64,000 nucleotides of DNA from Sinorhizobium sp. B11. GTDB taxonomy: Bacteria; Pseudomonadota; Alphaproteobacteria; Rhizobiales; Rhizobiaceae. The stretch covers positions 930,001-994,000 of the forward strand of contig CP091034.1 in the NCBI GenBank assembly GCA_039725955.1, in the 5' to 3' direction. A model generated the notes under the pieces. It was not told where the DNA came from. It worked only from the letters and a program-made list of their open reading frames with translations, and searched no databases. Positions 8,570 through 17,216 of this stretch are shown here, in pieces. Positions within the stretch are counted from its first letter, which is position 1. Every line of letters begins with the position of its first letter. Both the position numbers and the translations under genes were made by a program.

Positions 8570-9175
8570 TCACCCGTCTGATGTTGCCGGGCCGCGTCCA
8601 CGCACGAATTGCAACGTTGCTTCGGCGACCCGCTGGCCGAGATGGCGAGCGGTCGCGAGGTCCGCTTCGGGCGGCACGATGTCAGCGCCTTCGTCGACAT
8701 TCGATTGCGCGGCTGCGCCGAGCCAGAACCCCAGCCGGTTGAGCTCCTCCTTGGAGCCGAAGGAGGAATTGTTGGCTGGCGGCAAGTCGAGATTGATCCA
8801 ATGCATGCCGTGTTGGGCGGCAAACAGCGCGATCTGCATCAGGGTGGCGAGCTTGTCGCCCGCCTGCGAACCCGAATTGGTGAAACCGGCCGCGATCTTG
8901 TCCTTCCAGCGATAACCGGCCGCCATGACCGCGCGCGAACTTGCCTCCTGAAAGGCCTTGAAAGCGGCAGAAGGTCCGGCGACATAGGTCGGCGCGCCGA
9001 AGATGATCGCCTCCGCTGCGGCGAGATCGTCCCAACGGTTCGGCGCTTCCTCCACTGTCAGCAGCAGACCGTTGACAGCGGCGACCCGGTCGATGCCCGA
9101 CTTTACCGCTTCTGCCTGGCGCGCGGTGTGGCCGTAGCCGCTGTGATAGACGATGGCGATACGTGTCTCTGTCAT
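8570..9175 (-). CDS. Flavodoxin-fold NAD(P)H oxidoreductase (WrbA-like)
   Basis: A 201-residue FMN-type flavoprotein. The N-terminal IAIVYHSGYGHTARQAEAV loop is the phosphate-binding site of flavodoxins, and IIFGAPTYVAGPSAAFKAF plus AAGFTNSGSQ match the WrbA/NADPH-quinone reductase group. It probably reduces quinones by two electrons. AGGAGA sits just before the ATG. It lies downstream of, and on the same strand as, the ECF41 sigma gene with an 87-base gap. Oxidoreductases are typical ECF41 partners, so it is a candidate target, though I see no ECF41 promoter directly in front of it. Confidence 0.78.
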   Translation of the reverse strand: MTETRIAIVYHSGYGHTARQAEAVKSGIDRVAAVNGLLLTVEEAPNRWDDLAAAEAIIFGAPTYVAGPSAAFKAFQEASSRAVMAAGYRWKDKIAAGFTNSGSQAGDKLATLMQIALFAAQHGMHWINLDLPPANNSSFGSKEELNRLGFWLGAAAQSNVDEGADIVPPEADLATARHLGQRVAEATLQFVRGRGPATSDG

Positions 9176-9211
9176 GGGTCGATCTCCTCTGATGTGAAAA
9201 CGGGTGCCCGC

Positions 9212-9229
9212 TCCGCAGTCGACTGCGGA
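9212..9229. repeat. 18-bp perfect palindrome
   Basis: TCCGCAGTC followed directly by GACTGCGGA, without a loop, in the 87-base gap between the ECF41 sigma gene and the flavoprotein gene, about 40 bases before the flavoprotein start. The lack of a loop fits a protein-binding site better than a terminator. Confidence 0.5.
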
Positions 9230-9262
9230 TGGTGAAACCGGCAGATTGTGAGCGTGATGCGC

Positions 9263-10186
9263 CTAGTGCAGGGCGTTCTGTTCCAGATGCGCGAGCTTCT
9301 CGGGATTGCGCGTCACATAGATCGCGGTGATCCTCTCACCCTCGATCTGAAGGGCTGTAGTCTGCAGCCAGCCGTCTTCCTCGATGCTGACAAAGCCCGG
9401 CAATCCGTTGATCAAGCCGTAATGCAGCAGTTGCGACATATGCGCGGTGAAGATCGGTGCCAGCGCGACAAAAAGCCTTGTCACCTTGTCGCGACCGATG
9501 ATCGGCTTCCGCGGCGCCACTGCCTTGCCGCCACCGTCCGTATAGACGGTTGCATCCTCGGCAAGCAGCGCCTGCAATTCCTGGATATTGCCGCTGCGCG
9601 ATGCCGTGAAGAAGGCAGAGGCGATCTGCATTCCGTGCTCGGGCGGCAGGGCATAACGCGGCCGCGCGCTCCGGACATTGGCCCGTGCCCGGCTGGCAAG
9701 CTGGCGGCAGGCCGCCGCTTTGCGCCCGATCGTCGCTGCGATCTCTTCGAAACCGACCCCAAAGACATCATGCAGCACAAAGACCGCGCGCTCGAGCGGC
9801 GAGAGCCGTTCCAGCGCCAGCATCAGCGGCAGCGTAACGTCGTCGACTTCCTCCTCGGCCGCGACCACGACAGGCTCCGGCAGCCACGGCCCGATATAGG
9901 TCTCACGCCGGCGCCGGGCCGATTTCAGCTGATCGAGGCAAAGCCGCGTCACGACCCGATGCAGGAAGGCGGCCGGCTCGCGGACAGCGCTGCGATCGGC
10001 ATCGAGCCACCGCAGGAAAGCCTCCTGCACAATGTCTTCCGCCTCTGCGACTGATCCCAGCATGCGATAGGCAACCCGCGTCAGCCGCGGGCGCAGCGGA
10101 TTGAAAGCGGTACTCGCATCTCCCTCTGCCGCTGTCATCTGATCCAGCTTCGCCATTGCCGTCGCCATTTCCTTCATCTTGTCCAT
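9263..10186 (-). CDS. ECF41-type sigma factor with C-terminal SnoaL-like domain
   Basis: A 307-residue extracytoplasmic-function sigma factor. Sigma-2 (about 30-95, with YRMLGSVAEAEDIVQEAFLRW) and sigma-4 (about 120-180) are followed by a ~110-residue SnoaL/NTF2-like domain. The ECF41 hallmarks are present: WLPEP in the linker, DGGG in the C-terminal domain and a terminal NPEKL. In this family the fused domain, not an anti-sigma protein, tunes activity. A matching promoter lies directly upstream at 10199-10225. Because that promoter would start transcription close to the annotated ATG, an internal Met (MATAMAK or MAK, about 7-11 codons in) may be the true start. Confidence 0.88.
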   Translation of the reverse strand: MDKMKEMATAMAKLDQMTAAEGDASTAFNPLRPRLTRVAYRMLGSVAEAEDIVQEAFLRWLDADRSAVREPAAFLHRVVTRLCLDQLKSARRRRETYIGPWLPEPVVVAAEEEVDDVTLPLMLALERLSPLERAVFVLHDVFGVGFEEIAATIGRKAAACRQLASRARANVRSARPRYALPPEHGMQIASAFFTASRSGNIQELQALLAEDATVYTDGGGKAVAPRKPIIGRDKVTRLFVALAPIFTAHMSQLLHYGLINGLPGFVSIEEDGWLQTTALQIEGERITAIYVTRNPEKLAHLEQNALH

Positions 10187-10198
10187 TCGAGAAGGCTG

Positions 10199-10225
10199 GA
10201 CGAGATGAGGCAGCGATTTGTGACA
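10199..10225 (-). promoter_or_regulatory. ECF41-type promoter, autoregulatory
   Basis: Read on the minus strand: TGTCACA (10225-10219), exactly 16 bases, then CGTC (10202-10199). This is the published ECF41 target signature (TGTCACA-N16-CGTC), placed immediately upstream of the ECF41 gene, which implies self-activation. Confidence 0.8.
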
Positions 10226-10249
10226 CGCTGTCCAGTTTTTTGTGCAGCC

Positions 10250-11902
10250 TTAACGGTCGCTCGCCGCAGCACGTGGATTGATCCACGGTTCCTGATTGGA
10301 GCGGGCTATCAGCTGTTTGCCGAGAATATGGTCTGCGGCCTTCTCGCCCGTCATGATCGATGGACCATTCAGATTGCCATAGGTGACATGCGGGAAGATC
10401 GAGCTGTCTGCGACCCGCAGGCCATCGACGCCGATAACCCGCGTGTCGGGGTCGACCACCGCCATCGGATCGTTCTTCGCGCCCATCCGGCAGGTGCCGC
10501 AGGGGTGATAGGCGCTTTCAAGGTGTTCGCGCAGGAAGGCGTCGATCTCATCATCCGTCTGGACCTTCTCGCCCGGCTGGATTTCCGGGCCGCGATAATG
10601 GTCGAAGGCCTTCTGGCCGAAGATTTCGCGGGTGAGGCGCACGCAATGGCGGAATTTCTCCCAGTCTTCGGCATGGCTCATATAATTGAAGCGCAGCACC
10701 GGATCCGCCTTCGGATCGGCCGATCGCAGGGTGACGTTGCCCCGTGACTTGGAGAGATTGTAGCCGACATGCACCTGGAAGCCGTGCGTATTGGCAGCCG
10801 CCTTGCCGTCATAGCTGATGGCGACCGGCAGGAAATGATACTGGATGTCCGGCTGCTTCAGCCCCGGTGCGGAACGCAGGAAGGCGCAGGCTTCGAACTG
10901 GTTGGAAGCGCCGAGGCCGCCCTTGGAAAGCAGCCATTGCGCGCCGGCGACACCCTGCCAGAACCAGGGCAGCCAAGAATAGAGCGACACCGGCTTCGTC
11001 GAGATCTGCTGGAAATAGAATTCCATATGGTCCTGCAGATTGGCGCCGACGCCCGGCCGGTTGACCTTTACCTCGATGCCCATGTCCTGCAGATGGCCAC
11101 CTGGCCCGATGCCTGACAGCATCAACAGCTTCGGAGAGTTGAAGGCGGAAGCCGAGACGATCACCTCGCGATTGGCCTTGACGATCTCGACTGCGCCGCC
11201 GCGTTCGATTTCCACGCCTGTGGCGCGGCCGTTCTCGATGATGATCCTGCGCGCAAAACTCTTGACGAGTTCAACGTTCGGCCGCTTCAGCGCCGGCTTC
11301 AGATAGGCGTTTGCCGCCGACCAGCGCCGGCCGCGATGGATGGTCTGTTCCATCAGCCCGAAGCCTTCCTGCTTCGAGCCGTTATAATCCTCGGTCGTCT
11401 CGAAACCAGCCTGTTTGCCGGCATCAATGAAGGCGTGAAACAGTGGATTCTTCAGCACGCCGCGCTGCACATGCAGCGGCCCGTCCGTGCCGCGCCAGCC
11501 TTCTTCTCCGCCGTGCGAATGCTCCATGCGCTTGAAATAGGGCAGCACATCCGCATGGGCCCAGCCGTTGGCGCCGAGCTCTTCCCATCGGTTGTAGTCT
11601 TCCGCATGGCCGCGCACATAGACCATGCCGTTGATGGAGGAGGAGCCGCCGATCACCTTGCCGCGCGGGGCTGTAATGCGCCGGTTGTTGAGGTTCGGCT
11701 CGGGCTCGGAAAGATAACCCCAATTATAGCGCTTCATGCTCATCGGCCAGGCAAGGGCCGCCGGCATCTGGATGAACGGCCCGAAATCCGAGCCGCCAGC
11801 CTCGATGACGATGACCGTGTTCTTGCCGTCTTCCGAAAGCCGGTAGGCAAGCGCCGAGCCTGCCGAGCCGGAGCCGACGATGACGAAATCTGCCTGTTGC
11901 AT
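10250..11902 (-). CDS. betA: Choline dehydrogenase (BetA)
   Basis: A GMC-family FAD flavoenzyme of 550 residues that oxidises choline to betaine aldehyde at the membrane. It has the N-terminal dinucleotide-binding motif [17 protein letters not shown], the GMC signature region around [20 protein letters not shown], and the C-terminal catalytic-site segment [13 protein letters not shown] followed by [18 protein letters not shown]. The length matches rhizobial BetA. It is the last gene of betI-betB-betA and lies 51 bases after the betB stop. Confidence 0.93.
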   Translation of the reverse strand: MQQADFVIVGSGSAGSALAYRLSEDGKNTVIVIEAGGSDFGPFIQMPAALAWPMSMKRYNWGYLSEPEPNLNNRRITAPRGKVIGGSSSINGMVYVRGHAEDYNRWEELGANGWAHADVLPYFKRMEHSHGGEEGWRGTDGPLHVQRGVLKNPLFHAFIDAGKQAGFETTEDYNGSKQEGFGLMEQTIHRGRRWSAANAYLKPALKRPNVELVKSFARRIIIENGRATGVEIERGGAVEIVKANREVIVSASAFNSPKLLMLSGIGPGGHLQDMGIEVKVNRPGVGANLQDHMEFYFQQISTKPVSLYSWLPWFWQGVAGAQWLLSKGGLGASNQFEACAFLRSAPGLKQPDIQYHFLPVAISYDGKAAANTHGFQVHVGYNLSKSRGNVTLRSADPKADPVLRFNYMSHAEDWEKFRHCVRLTREIFGQKAFDHYRGPEIQPGEKVQTDDEIDAFLREHLESAYHPCGTCRMGAKNDPMAVVDPDTRVIGVDGLRVADSSIFPHVTYGNLNGPSIMTGEKAADHILGKQLIARSNQEPWINPRAAASDR

Positions 11903-11953
11903 GCTGTTCCCTTTGGATTGTCGTGTGCAACGGATGCGTCGATTTTGGATGGC

Positions 11954-13416
11954 TCAGTAGGGTGAGGCGACCGGCCCCATGCCGACATAAACCGTCTTCA
12001 GCTCGCTATAGTGTTCGAGTGCTGCCAGCGAATTCTCGCGCCCGAAGCCCGATTGCTTCGATCCCCCGAACGGAATTTCCACCGGGCAAAGATTGTATGT
12101 GTTGATCCAGAGCGTGCCGGCTTCCAGCTGATCGACGACGCGGTGCGCGCGGGTCAGATCGGCAGTGAAGACGCCGCCGGAAAGGCCGAATTCCGTCGTG
12201 TTGGCGCGCTTGATCACCTCCGCCTCGTCGTCGAAATCGAGAACGCACATGACTGGGCCGAAGATTTCTTCGCGGGCAATCGTCATGCCATCGGTCACAT
12301 CGGCAAAGACGGTTGGCTGCACATAGTAGCCTTCGCCGGTCACGTGATTGGGAATGCCACCGCCGGTCACCAGTGTCGCACCCTCCGCCTTGCCCTTTTC
12401 GATATAAGACAACACCTTTTCGCGCTGCGCCCAGGACACCATCGGGCCGAGCTGGCTGGCTTCGTCCATGGGTCGCCGATGAGGATCGCCTCGGTACGCG
12501 TCTTCAATCGCTTCAGGAATTCGCCCTTGATCTTCTTCTGCACGAAGACGCGCGTGCCGTTGGAGCAGACCTGGCCCGTCGAATAGAAATTGCCGAGCAT
12601 CGCTCCGCCGACGGCGCTGTCGAGATCGGCGTCCTCGAAGACGATCAGCGGCGACTTGCCGCCGAGTTCCATCGTCACATGCTTGAGCTGGCCCGCAGCC
12701 GCAGCAGCCACCTTGCGCCCTGTTGGTACCGAGCCAGTCAGCGACACCTTGGCGACATCAGGGTGGTTGACGAGCAGCGGTCCGGTGTCCCTGTCGCCCT
12801 GGATGACGTTGTAAAGGCCCTTCGGAAGGCCGGCCTCATGCAGGATCTCGGCGATCTTGAGCGCACCGAGCGGCGTGGTTTCCGATGGCTTGAAGACCAT
12901 GGCATTGCCGGCGACCAGCGCCGGCGCGCCTTTCCAGCAGGCGATCTGCTGCGGATAGTTCCAGGCGCCGATGCCGACGCAGACGCCGAGCGGCACGCGT
13001 TTCGTATAGGCAAAATCCTGGCCGAGCGGGATATGCGAGCCATTCAGGCCGGCGGGTGCCACGCCGCCGAAGAATTCGAAGGCATCGGCGCCCGAGGTCG
13101 GGTCGGCAACGATCGTTTCCTGTATCGGCTTGCCGGTATCGAGCGTTTCCAATTCCGAAAGTTCGCGGTTGCGCTCGCGCATGATCTCGGCCGCGCGCTT
13201 CAGGATGCGCCCACGCGCCATCGGGCTCAGCGCCGCCCATTCCGGCTGCGCGCGCTTGGCGACCGCAACCGCCTTTTCGACGATGGCGGGTGTTGCGGCA
13301 TGGAGCCGGGCGATCACTTCGCCGGTTGCCGGATAGATGCTTTCGATGACGGTGCCGCCTTCATCCTCGACATATTCCCCGTCGATGAAGTGCGATGCTT
13401 TCGGCTGGGCTTTCAT
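11954..13416 (-). pseudogene. betB: Betaine aldehyde dehydrogenase, frameshifted (BetB)
   Basis: Converts betaine aldehyde to glycine betaine. The reading frame is broken: residues 1-316 are encoded from 13416 to about 12470, after which the frame shifts. The remaining 171 residues ([13 protein letters not shown] onward) continue from 12469 to 11954. Inserting one base at the GDP-MDEA junction restores exactly 487 residues, the family length. Catalytic Glu (MELGGKSP) and Cys (GQVCSNGTR) both lie in the first part. The missing base is in a C-run on the coding strand (GACCCATGG, expected one C more), so a sequencing error or a recent indel are equally compatible. It lies between betI and betA. 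Confidence 0.88.
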
Positions 13417-14035
13417 GTCGCTGGTCCCTGCTTGATGTTGCTTGGTTCATGCCCCCGATACGGGCGAGTTGTGTCGTGACATAATCCTCAGTCAGGGCGA
13501 TCGAGGCTGTAATGCCGATCGGCGCCGATTTCAGACTTTGCCGAATATAGAGCCCGTCGATCATCGCGGCCGCGCCTTCGGCGATGCGTTCTGCGGCATC
13601 GGCAGCGCAGAGCGACCTCAGCGGTGCCAGCAGGTTGGAGCGCAGGCGCCGGGCATAGATGACGAGGAAACGCCGTGTCTCCTCGGATCGCTGGGCCTCG
13701 GCATAGAAAGCAAGCCAGGCGGCGATCGTCTGCGGCGCAAACTGGTCTGCCTGGAAGCTGACGCGGATAATGGCTGAGACCTTTTCGCGCGGTGTCGCTG
13801 CTTCTCTCAGCGCCGTCACCGCATCGTTGCGCAACTGGCGTAGAAGGAAGCGAACCGTCTCGATCAGCAATTGCTCCTTGCTGCCGAAATAATGATGTGC
13901 AAGCGCCGGCGAGACGCCTGCCCGCCGGGCGATATCAGACATGGTGACGGTCAGCGAGCCGTGATCGCCGATCACCCGCAGTGCCGCATCCACAAGCGCC
14001 TTGCGGCGCACCGGTTCCATTCCAACCTTCGGCAA
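13361..14035 (-). CDS. betI: TetR-family repressor of choline genes (BetI)
   Basis: A choline-responsive repressor of the bet genes. The start is the TTG at 14035 ([14 protein letters not shown]) with GGAGAAA upstream; an ATG at 14020 is the alternative. The TetR helix-turn-helix is [21 protein letters not shown]. As read, it has 224 residues and overlaps betB by 56 bases, which is unusual. Removing one base from a run of five (13452-13456) would end the protein at LARIGA after 195 residues and leave a normal 30-base gap to betB. A putative operator lies at 14070-14089. Confidence 0.85.
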   Translation of the reverse strand: MPKVGMEPVRRKALVDAALRVIGDHGSLTVTMSDIARRAGVSPALAHHYFGSKEQLLIETVRFLLRQLRNDAVTALREAATPREKVSAIIRVSFQADQFAPQTIAAWLAFYAEAQRSEETRRFLVIYARRLRSNLLAPLRSLCAADAAERIAEGAAAMIDGLYIRQSLKSAPIGITASIALTEDYVTTQLARIGGMNQATSSRDQRHESPAESIALHRRGICRG

Positions 14036-14069
14036 GCCAATTTCTCCCCAGAATATAAGCAACGTATTT

Positions 14070-14089
14070 TTGATTGACTGATCAATCAA
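14070..14089. promoter_or_regulatory. Candidate BetI operator
   Basis: TTGATTGA (14070-14077), CTGA, TCAATCAA (14082-14089): perfect 8-bp arms 35 bases upstream of the betI start. The sequence resembles the TTGATTG-containing operator known upstream of bet genes in Escherichia coli, so choline-dependent autoregulation is likely. Confidence 0.7.
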
Positions 14090-14175
14090 TAAAAATCTTT
14101 CGCCAGATTGATCTCGCTCATCTCTTTCCGTGCAAAATTGTTGCAGCATATCTCCGGCAATCAGGAGGTGCGCAA

Positions 14176-14724
14176 ATGGCCAATATTTATGACGGAATGT
14201 CCGCATCCCCGCTGCGGTCGAAATGGGCCTGGTTCGCCGGTCTCGGCGTGCTGCTTCTCATTTGCGGTCTCATCGCTGTCAGCAACCTGCTGATGGCGAC
14301 CGTCGCTTCGGTCTTTTATGTCGGCATGCTGATGCTGGCAGGCGGTGTCATCTATCTCGTCCATGCCTTCCAGGTGCGTGGTTGGGATCATGTGCTCTTC
14401 TGGGCGTTGAGCGGCGTGCTCTATGTGCTCGCCGGCATCTGTGCTTTCATCAATCCCATCCTCACATCTGCCGCCTTGACCCTGTTTCTGGCCATCGCGC
14501 TGCTCATTGCCGGTGTCTTCCGGCTCTTCGTCGGCATCCGCATGCGGCCCCTCAAGGGCTGGGCCTGGATTGTTGCGAGCGGCCTCATCACTGCTCTCGC
14601 AGGCTTCGTGATCGCGCTTGGCTGGCCTGTCAACAGCCTCTGGATCCTTGGCCTCTTCCTGGCAATCGATCTCATCGTTCAGGGCTGGACAATGCTCGCC
14701 TTCGGCCTACGTATCCGCTCTTGA
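14176..14724 (+). CDS. HdeD/DUF308-family membrane protein
   Basis: A 182-residue polytopic protein with six predicted membrane helices in three hairpins (roughly 20-40, 45-65, 75-94, 98-116, 130-149 and 153-174), the layout of the HdeD/DUF308 family. HdeD contributes to acid resistance in enteric bacteria; the role here is unknown. A perfect AGGAGG lies 7 bases before the ATG. It is divergent from betI but is not otherwise linked to choline metabolism. Confidence 0.8.
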   Translation: MANIYDGMSASPLRSKWAWFAGLGVLLLICGLIAVSNLLMATVASVFYVGMLMLAGGVIYLVHAFQVRGWDHVLFWALSGVLYVLAGICAFINPILTSAALTLFLAIALLIAGVFRLFVGIRMRPLKGWAWIVASGLITALAGFVIALGWPVNSLWILGLFLAIDLIVQGWTMLAFGLRIRS

Positions 14725-14743
14725 GACTTTGGAGAGAGGCGGG

Positions 14744-14797
14744 ATGATGGTTCGATCCGGCCGTTTCTTTTTTGACAAGGTCATGACGGGGGACTAA
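14744..14797 (+). CDS. Candidate 17-residue small protein
   Basis: ATG at 14744 (or 14747) to TAA at 14795-14797 encodes MMVRSGRFFFDKVMTGD. A GGAGAGAGGCGGG stretch immediately upstream is a good ribosome site. It sits in the gap between the HdeD-like gene and the ParD-like gene. There is no homology I can vouch for; it may be a translated small ORF or chance. Confidence 0.25.
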   Translation: MMVRSGRFFFDKVMTGD

Positions 14798-14936
14798 TGT
14801 TCTCCGCTGGAGATCGGCTTCGCAGAAGAGCCGCCTCCTGTGCTCAGGCACTTCGGCATTGGCGCTTGTCGCCTTGAGAAGCCGAAAATGGACCCCCGAG
14901 GCAGTCTCTGCCGAAATAGAATGGGAGGAGAATTCC

Positions 14937-15179
14937 ATGCCGATGGTCACCGTTTCCATCTCACCGCTCCAGGCAGCCGGCATCCGCGATGCTGTTGATC
15001 AAGGTGGATATGCATCGAGCAGCGAAGTCGTGCGCGAGGCACTGCGACTGTGGGATGCCGCCCGCAAACTGGGCGAATACAGCAGCGAAGTCCTTGCTGA
15101 CGAAAGCGCACCCGGCAGCGGCAGATGCGTCGCCGATATGTTCGCCGATCACGAAGCCGAGCATCGCCGTTCGGCCTAG
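14937..15179 (+). CDS. ParD-like ribbon-helix-helix antitoxin, orphan
   Basis: An 80-residue protein with an N-terminal MPMVTVSISPLQAAGIRDAV strand-helix and YASSSEVVREALRLWD, the ribbon-helix-helix signature of ParD/CopG antitoxins that bind DNA and neutralise ParE/RelE toxins. GGGAGGAG precedes the ATG. No toxin gene follows: the next 150 bases have no suitable ORF and the next gene is an unrelated cyclic-di-GMP protein. It is therefore either an orphan antitoxin or a stand-alone regulator. Confidence 0.75.
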   Translation: MPMVTVSISPLQAAGIRDAVDQGGYASSSEVVREALRLWDAARKLGEYSSEVLADESAPGSGRCVADMFADHEAEHRRSA

Positions 15180-15333
15180 CCAAGCCGTTGATTGTAAGAT
15201 CAAAAAATCTAATAAGCGCGCTGCGTGCATAAGCGTTTGCGCGGTCATGAAAGTTTCACACTGACGAAAGGGTTCGTTGACCCTTCTGCTCCATTGTCCG
15301 GCCGAAAAAGAAAAGGTCACAGTGGAGATTGGC

Positions 15334-17139
15334 ATGTCTTTGGCTGCCAGCGTCAAACCGGGTGTCGTGCGTCGTTACGCCAGCGATCAGATCGTCACCC
15401 TCGCCAAACTCGTCATTGAAAATGCGTTTCAGCCGATTGTCGAAGCCGGTACCGGCACGGTTTTCGGTTATGAATCCCTCATGCGCGGGCAGGAGCGTAT
15501 CGGCTTCGAGACGCCGATCGAAATCCTCGACGAAGCCCATGAGAACGGACAGCTTCTGCAGCTCGAGCAAATGGTGGCCAGCCGAGCGCTCGCCAAATTT
15601 GCCACGCTGTCGAACTTCGCAACCGCGACGCTGTTTCTCAATCTCGATGTCCGCCTGATCCCGCTGGGCAATCGCCTTCTCGAGAGCCTGCTTCTGCAGT
15701 TGAAAACGGCCAATATCCCCCCATCCTCCGTCTGCTTCGAATTCTCCGAGCGCTTCGACAATACCAGCGTGCCCGAATTCGCCGAGCTCGTCTCGCGCCT
15801 GCGCAAGGCTGGTTTCAAACTGGCGATCGACGATTTCGGTGTCGGTCACGGCGAAATGAAACTGCTCTGCGACTATTCCGTCGATTACCTGAAGATCGAC
15901 CGCCACTTCGTCGCCGATATCGATCGCAGCCCGCGCAAGCGGCACCTGCTGAAGAGTATCGTCAATATGGCTCATGTCCTCGGCACCCGCGTGATCGCCG
16001 AGGGTATCGAGACGGAAGCCGAATTCATCGTCTGCCGAGATTATGGCGTCGATCTCGTGCAGGGCTGGTTCATCTCCCGCCCGTCCACGCATCTTTCGGA
16101 ACTGGTGCCGGCCTTCCCGCATCTGCAGGAACTCGGCAAGAACAAGGGCACCAGCCAGTCGCTCGACGAAATCCTCATCCGCAAGCAGATCGAAATGCTG
16201 CCGACCGTCTACGAGAGCGACGCCATCGATACGGTCTTCGAGCTCTTCCGCCGCAATCCCCGCCAGGCCTATTTCCCGGTCCTGAATGCCAATGGTGAGC
16301 CGCGCGGCATCATCCACGAGCATCACCTCAAGGAATATATCTACCAGCCCTTCGGCCGCGATCTTCTGAAGAACAAGGTCTACGAGCGCGCCATATCACA
16401 TTTCGTCGAGCGCGCGCCGATCGTCGGCCTCGACAGCGACGCCGATCAGCTGATGGCGATCTTCGCCAATATGGAAGGAAGCAACTGCCTGATCCTCACC
16501 GACAACATGCGCTACGCCGGTGTCGTTTCCGCCGCCTCGCTCATCAAGGTCATCAACGAGAAGCAACTGAAGACGGCGCAGGATCAGAACCCGCTGACCG
16601 GCCTGCCGGGCAACCGCGCCATCCGCGACTTCATGCGCCATTCCGGACGCGACGGCGATGAAGTGCGCCACTTCTGCTATTGCGACTTCGACAACTTCAA
16701 GCCCTTCAACGATGCCTACGGCTTCCACCTCGGCGACCATGCGATCTCGCTCTTTGCCGCGCTGATGCGCCGCTACTTCTTCGCCGAGCGCCACTTCCTC
16801 GGCCATGTCGGCGGCGATGACTTCTTCATCGGCGTCGTCGGCTGGACGAAGGAGGAACTGACGGAAATCCTCGATCGTCTCATCAGCGACTTCCATGACG
16901 ACGTGCTCGATCTCTATTCGGATAAGGACCGCGCCGCCGGCCGCATCCGCGGGCACGATCGTGCCGGTGCGGAAGCCTTGTTCCCACTGATGCGCTGCTC
17001 GATCGGCGTACTGGAACTGTCCGAGGGTCTGGTTATCGACGATATCAATCGGGTCAGCGCCGAGATCGCCCAGGTGAAGTCGAGCGCCAAGGAGAGCGAC
17101 GAAGGCCTCGTATTCCATACGTTAGGCGAGGCGAATTGA
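15334..17139 (+). CDS. Cyclic-di-GMP protein with EAL, CBS and GGDEF domains
   Basis: 601 residues, no membrane segment. An N-terminal EAL phosphodiesterase domain (about 25-260) has Glu47 in GYESLMRG, AIDDFGVGHGE, LKIDRHFV and AEGIETEAEF. A CBS-pair region (about 290-415) follows, then a GGDEF domain (about 430-590) whose signature reads GGDDF. Key EAL metal residues appear present. The GGDDF variant can still be active in some enzymes, so the balance of synthesis and hydrolysis is open. CBS domains suggest adenine-nucleotide sensing. The start at 15334 was chosen for GTGGAG upstream; a longer in-frame start exists at 15277. Confidence 0.85.
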   Translation: MSLAASVKPGVVRRYASDQIVTLAKLVIENAFQPIVEAGTGTVFGYESLMRGQERIGFETPIEILDEAHENGQLLQLEQMVASRALAKFATLSNFATATLFLNLDVRLIPLGNRLLESLLLQLKTANIPPSSVCFEFSERFDNTSVPEFAELVSRLRKAGFKLAIDDFGVGHGEMKLLCDYSVDYLKIDRHFVADIDRSPRKRHLLKSIVNMAHVLGTRVIAEGIETEAEFIVCRDYGVDLVQGWFISRPSTHLSELVPAFPHLQELGKNKGTSQSLDEILIRKQIEMLPTVYESDAIDTVFELFRRNPRQAYFPVLNANGEPRGIIHEHHLKEYIYQPFGRDLLKNKVYERAISHFVERAPIVGLDSDADQLMAIFANMEGSNCLILTDNMRYAGVVSAASLIKVINEKQLKTAQDQNPLTGLPGNRAIRDFMRHSGRDGDEVRHFCYCDFDNFKPFNDAYGFHLGDHAISLFAALMRRYFFAERHFLGHVGGDDFFIGVVGWTKEELTEILDRLISDFHDDVLDLYSDKDRAAGRIRGHDRAGAEALFPLMRCSIGVLELSEGLVIDDINRVSAEIAQVKSSAKESDEGLVFHTLGEAN

Positions 17140-17216
17140 CGCCTCTGCCACTTCCGGCCTTCCCAAGCTACGGACCCTGATTTATCTCCATTGCTTAGGA
17201 ATAGGGAGAGCCGGTC

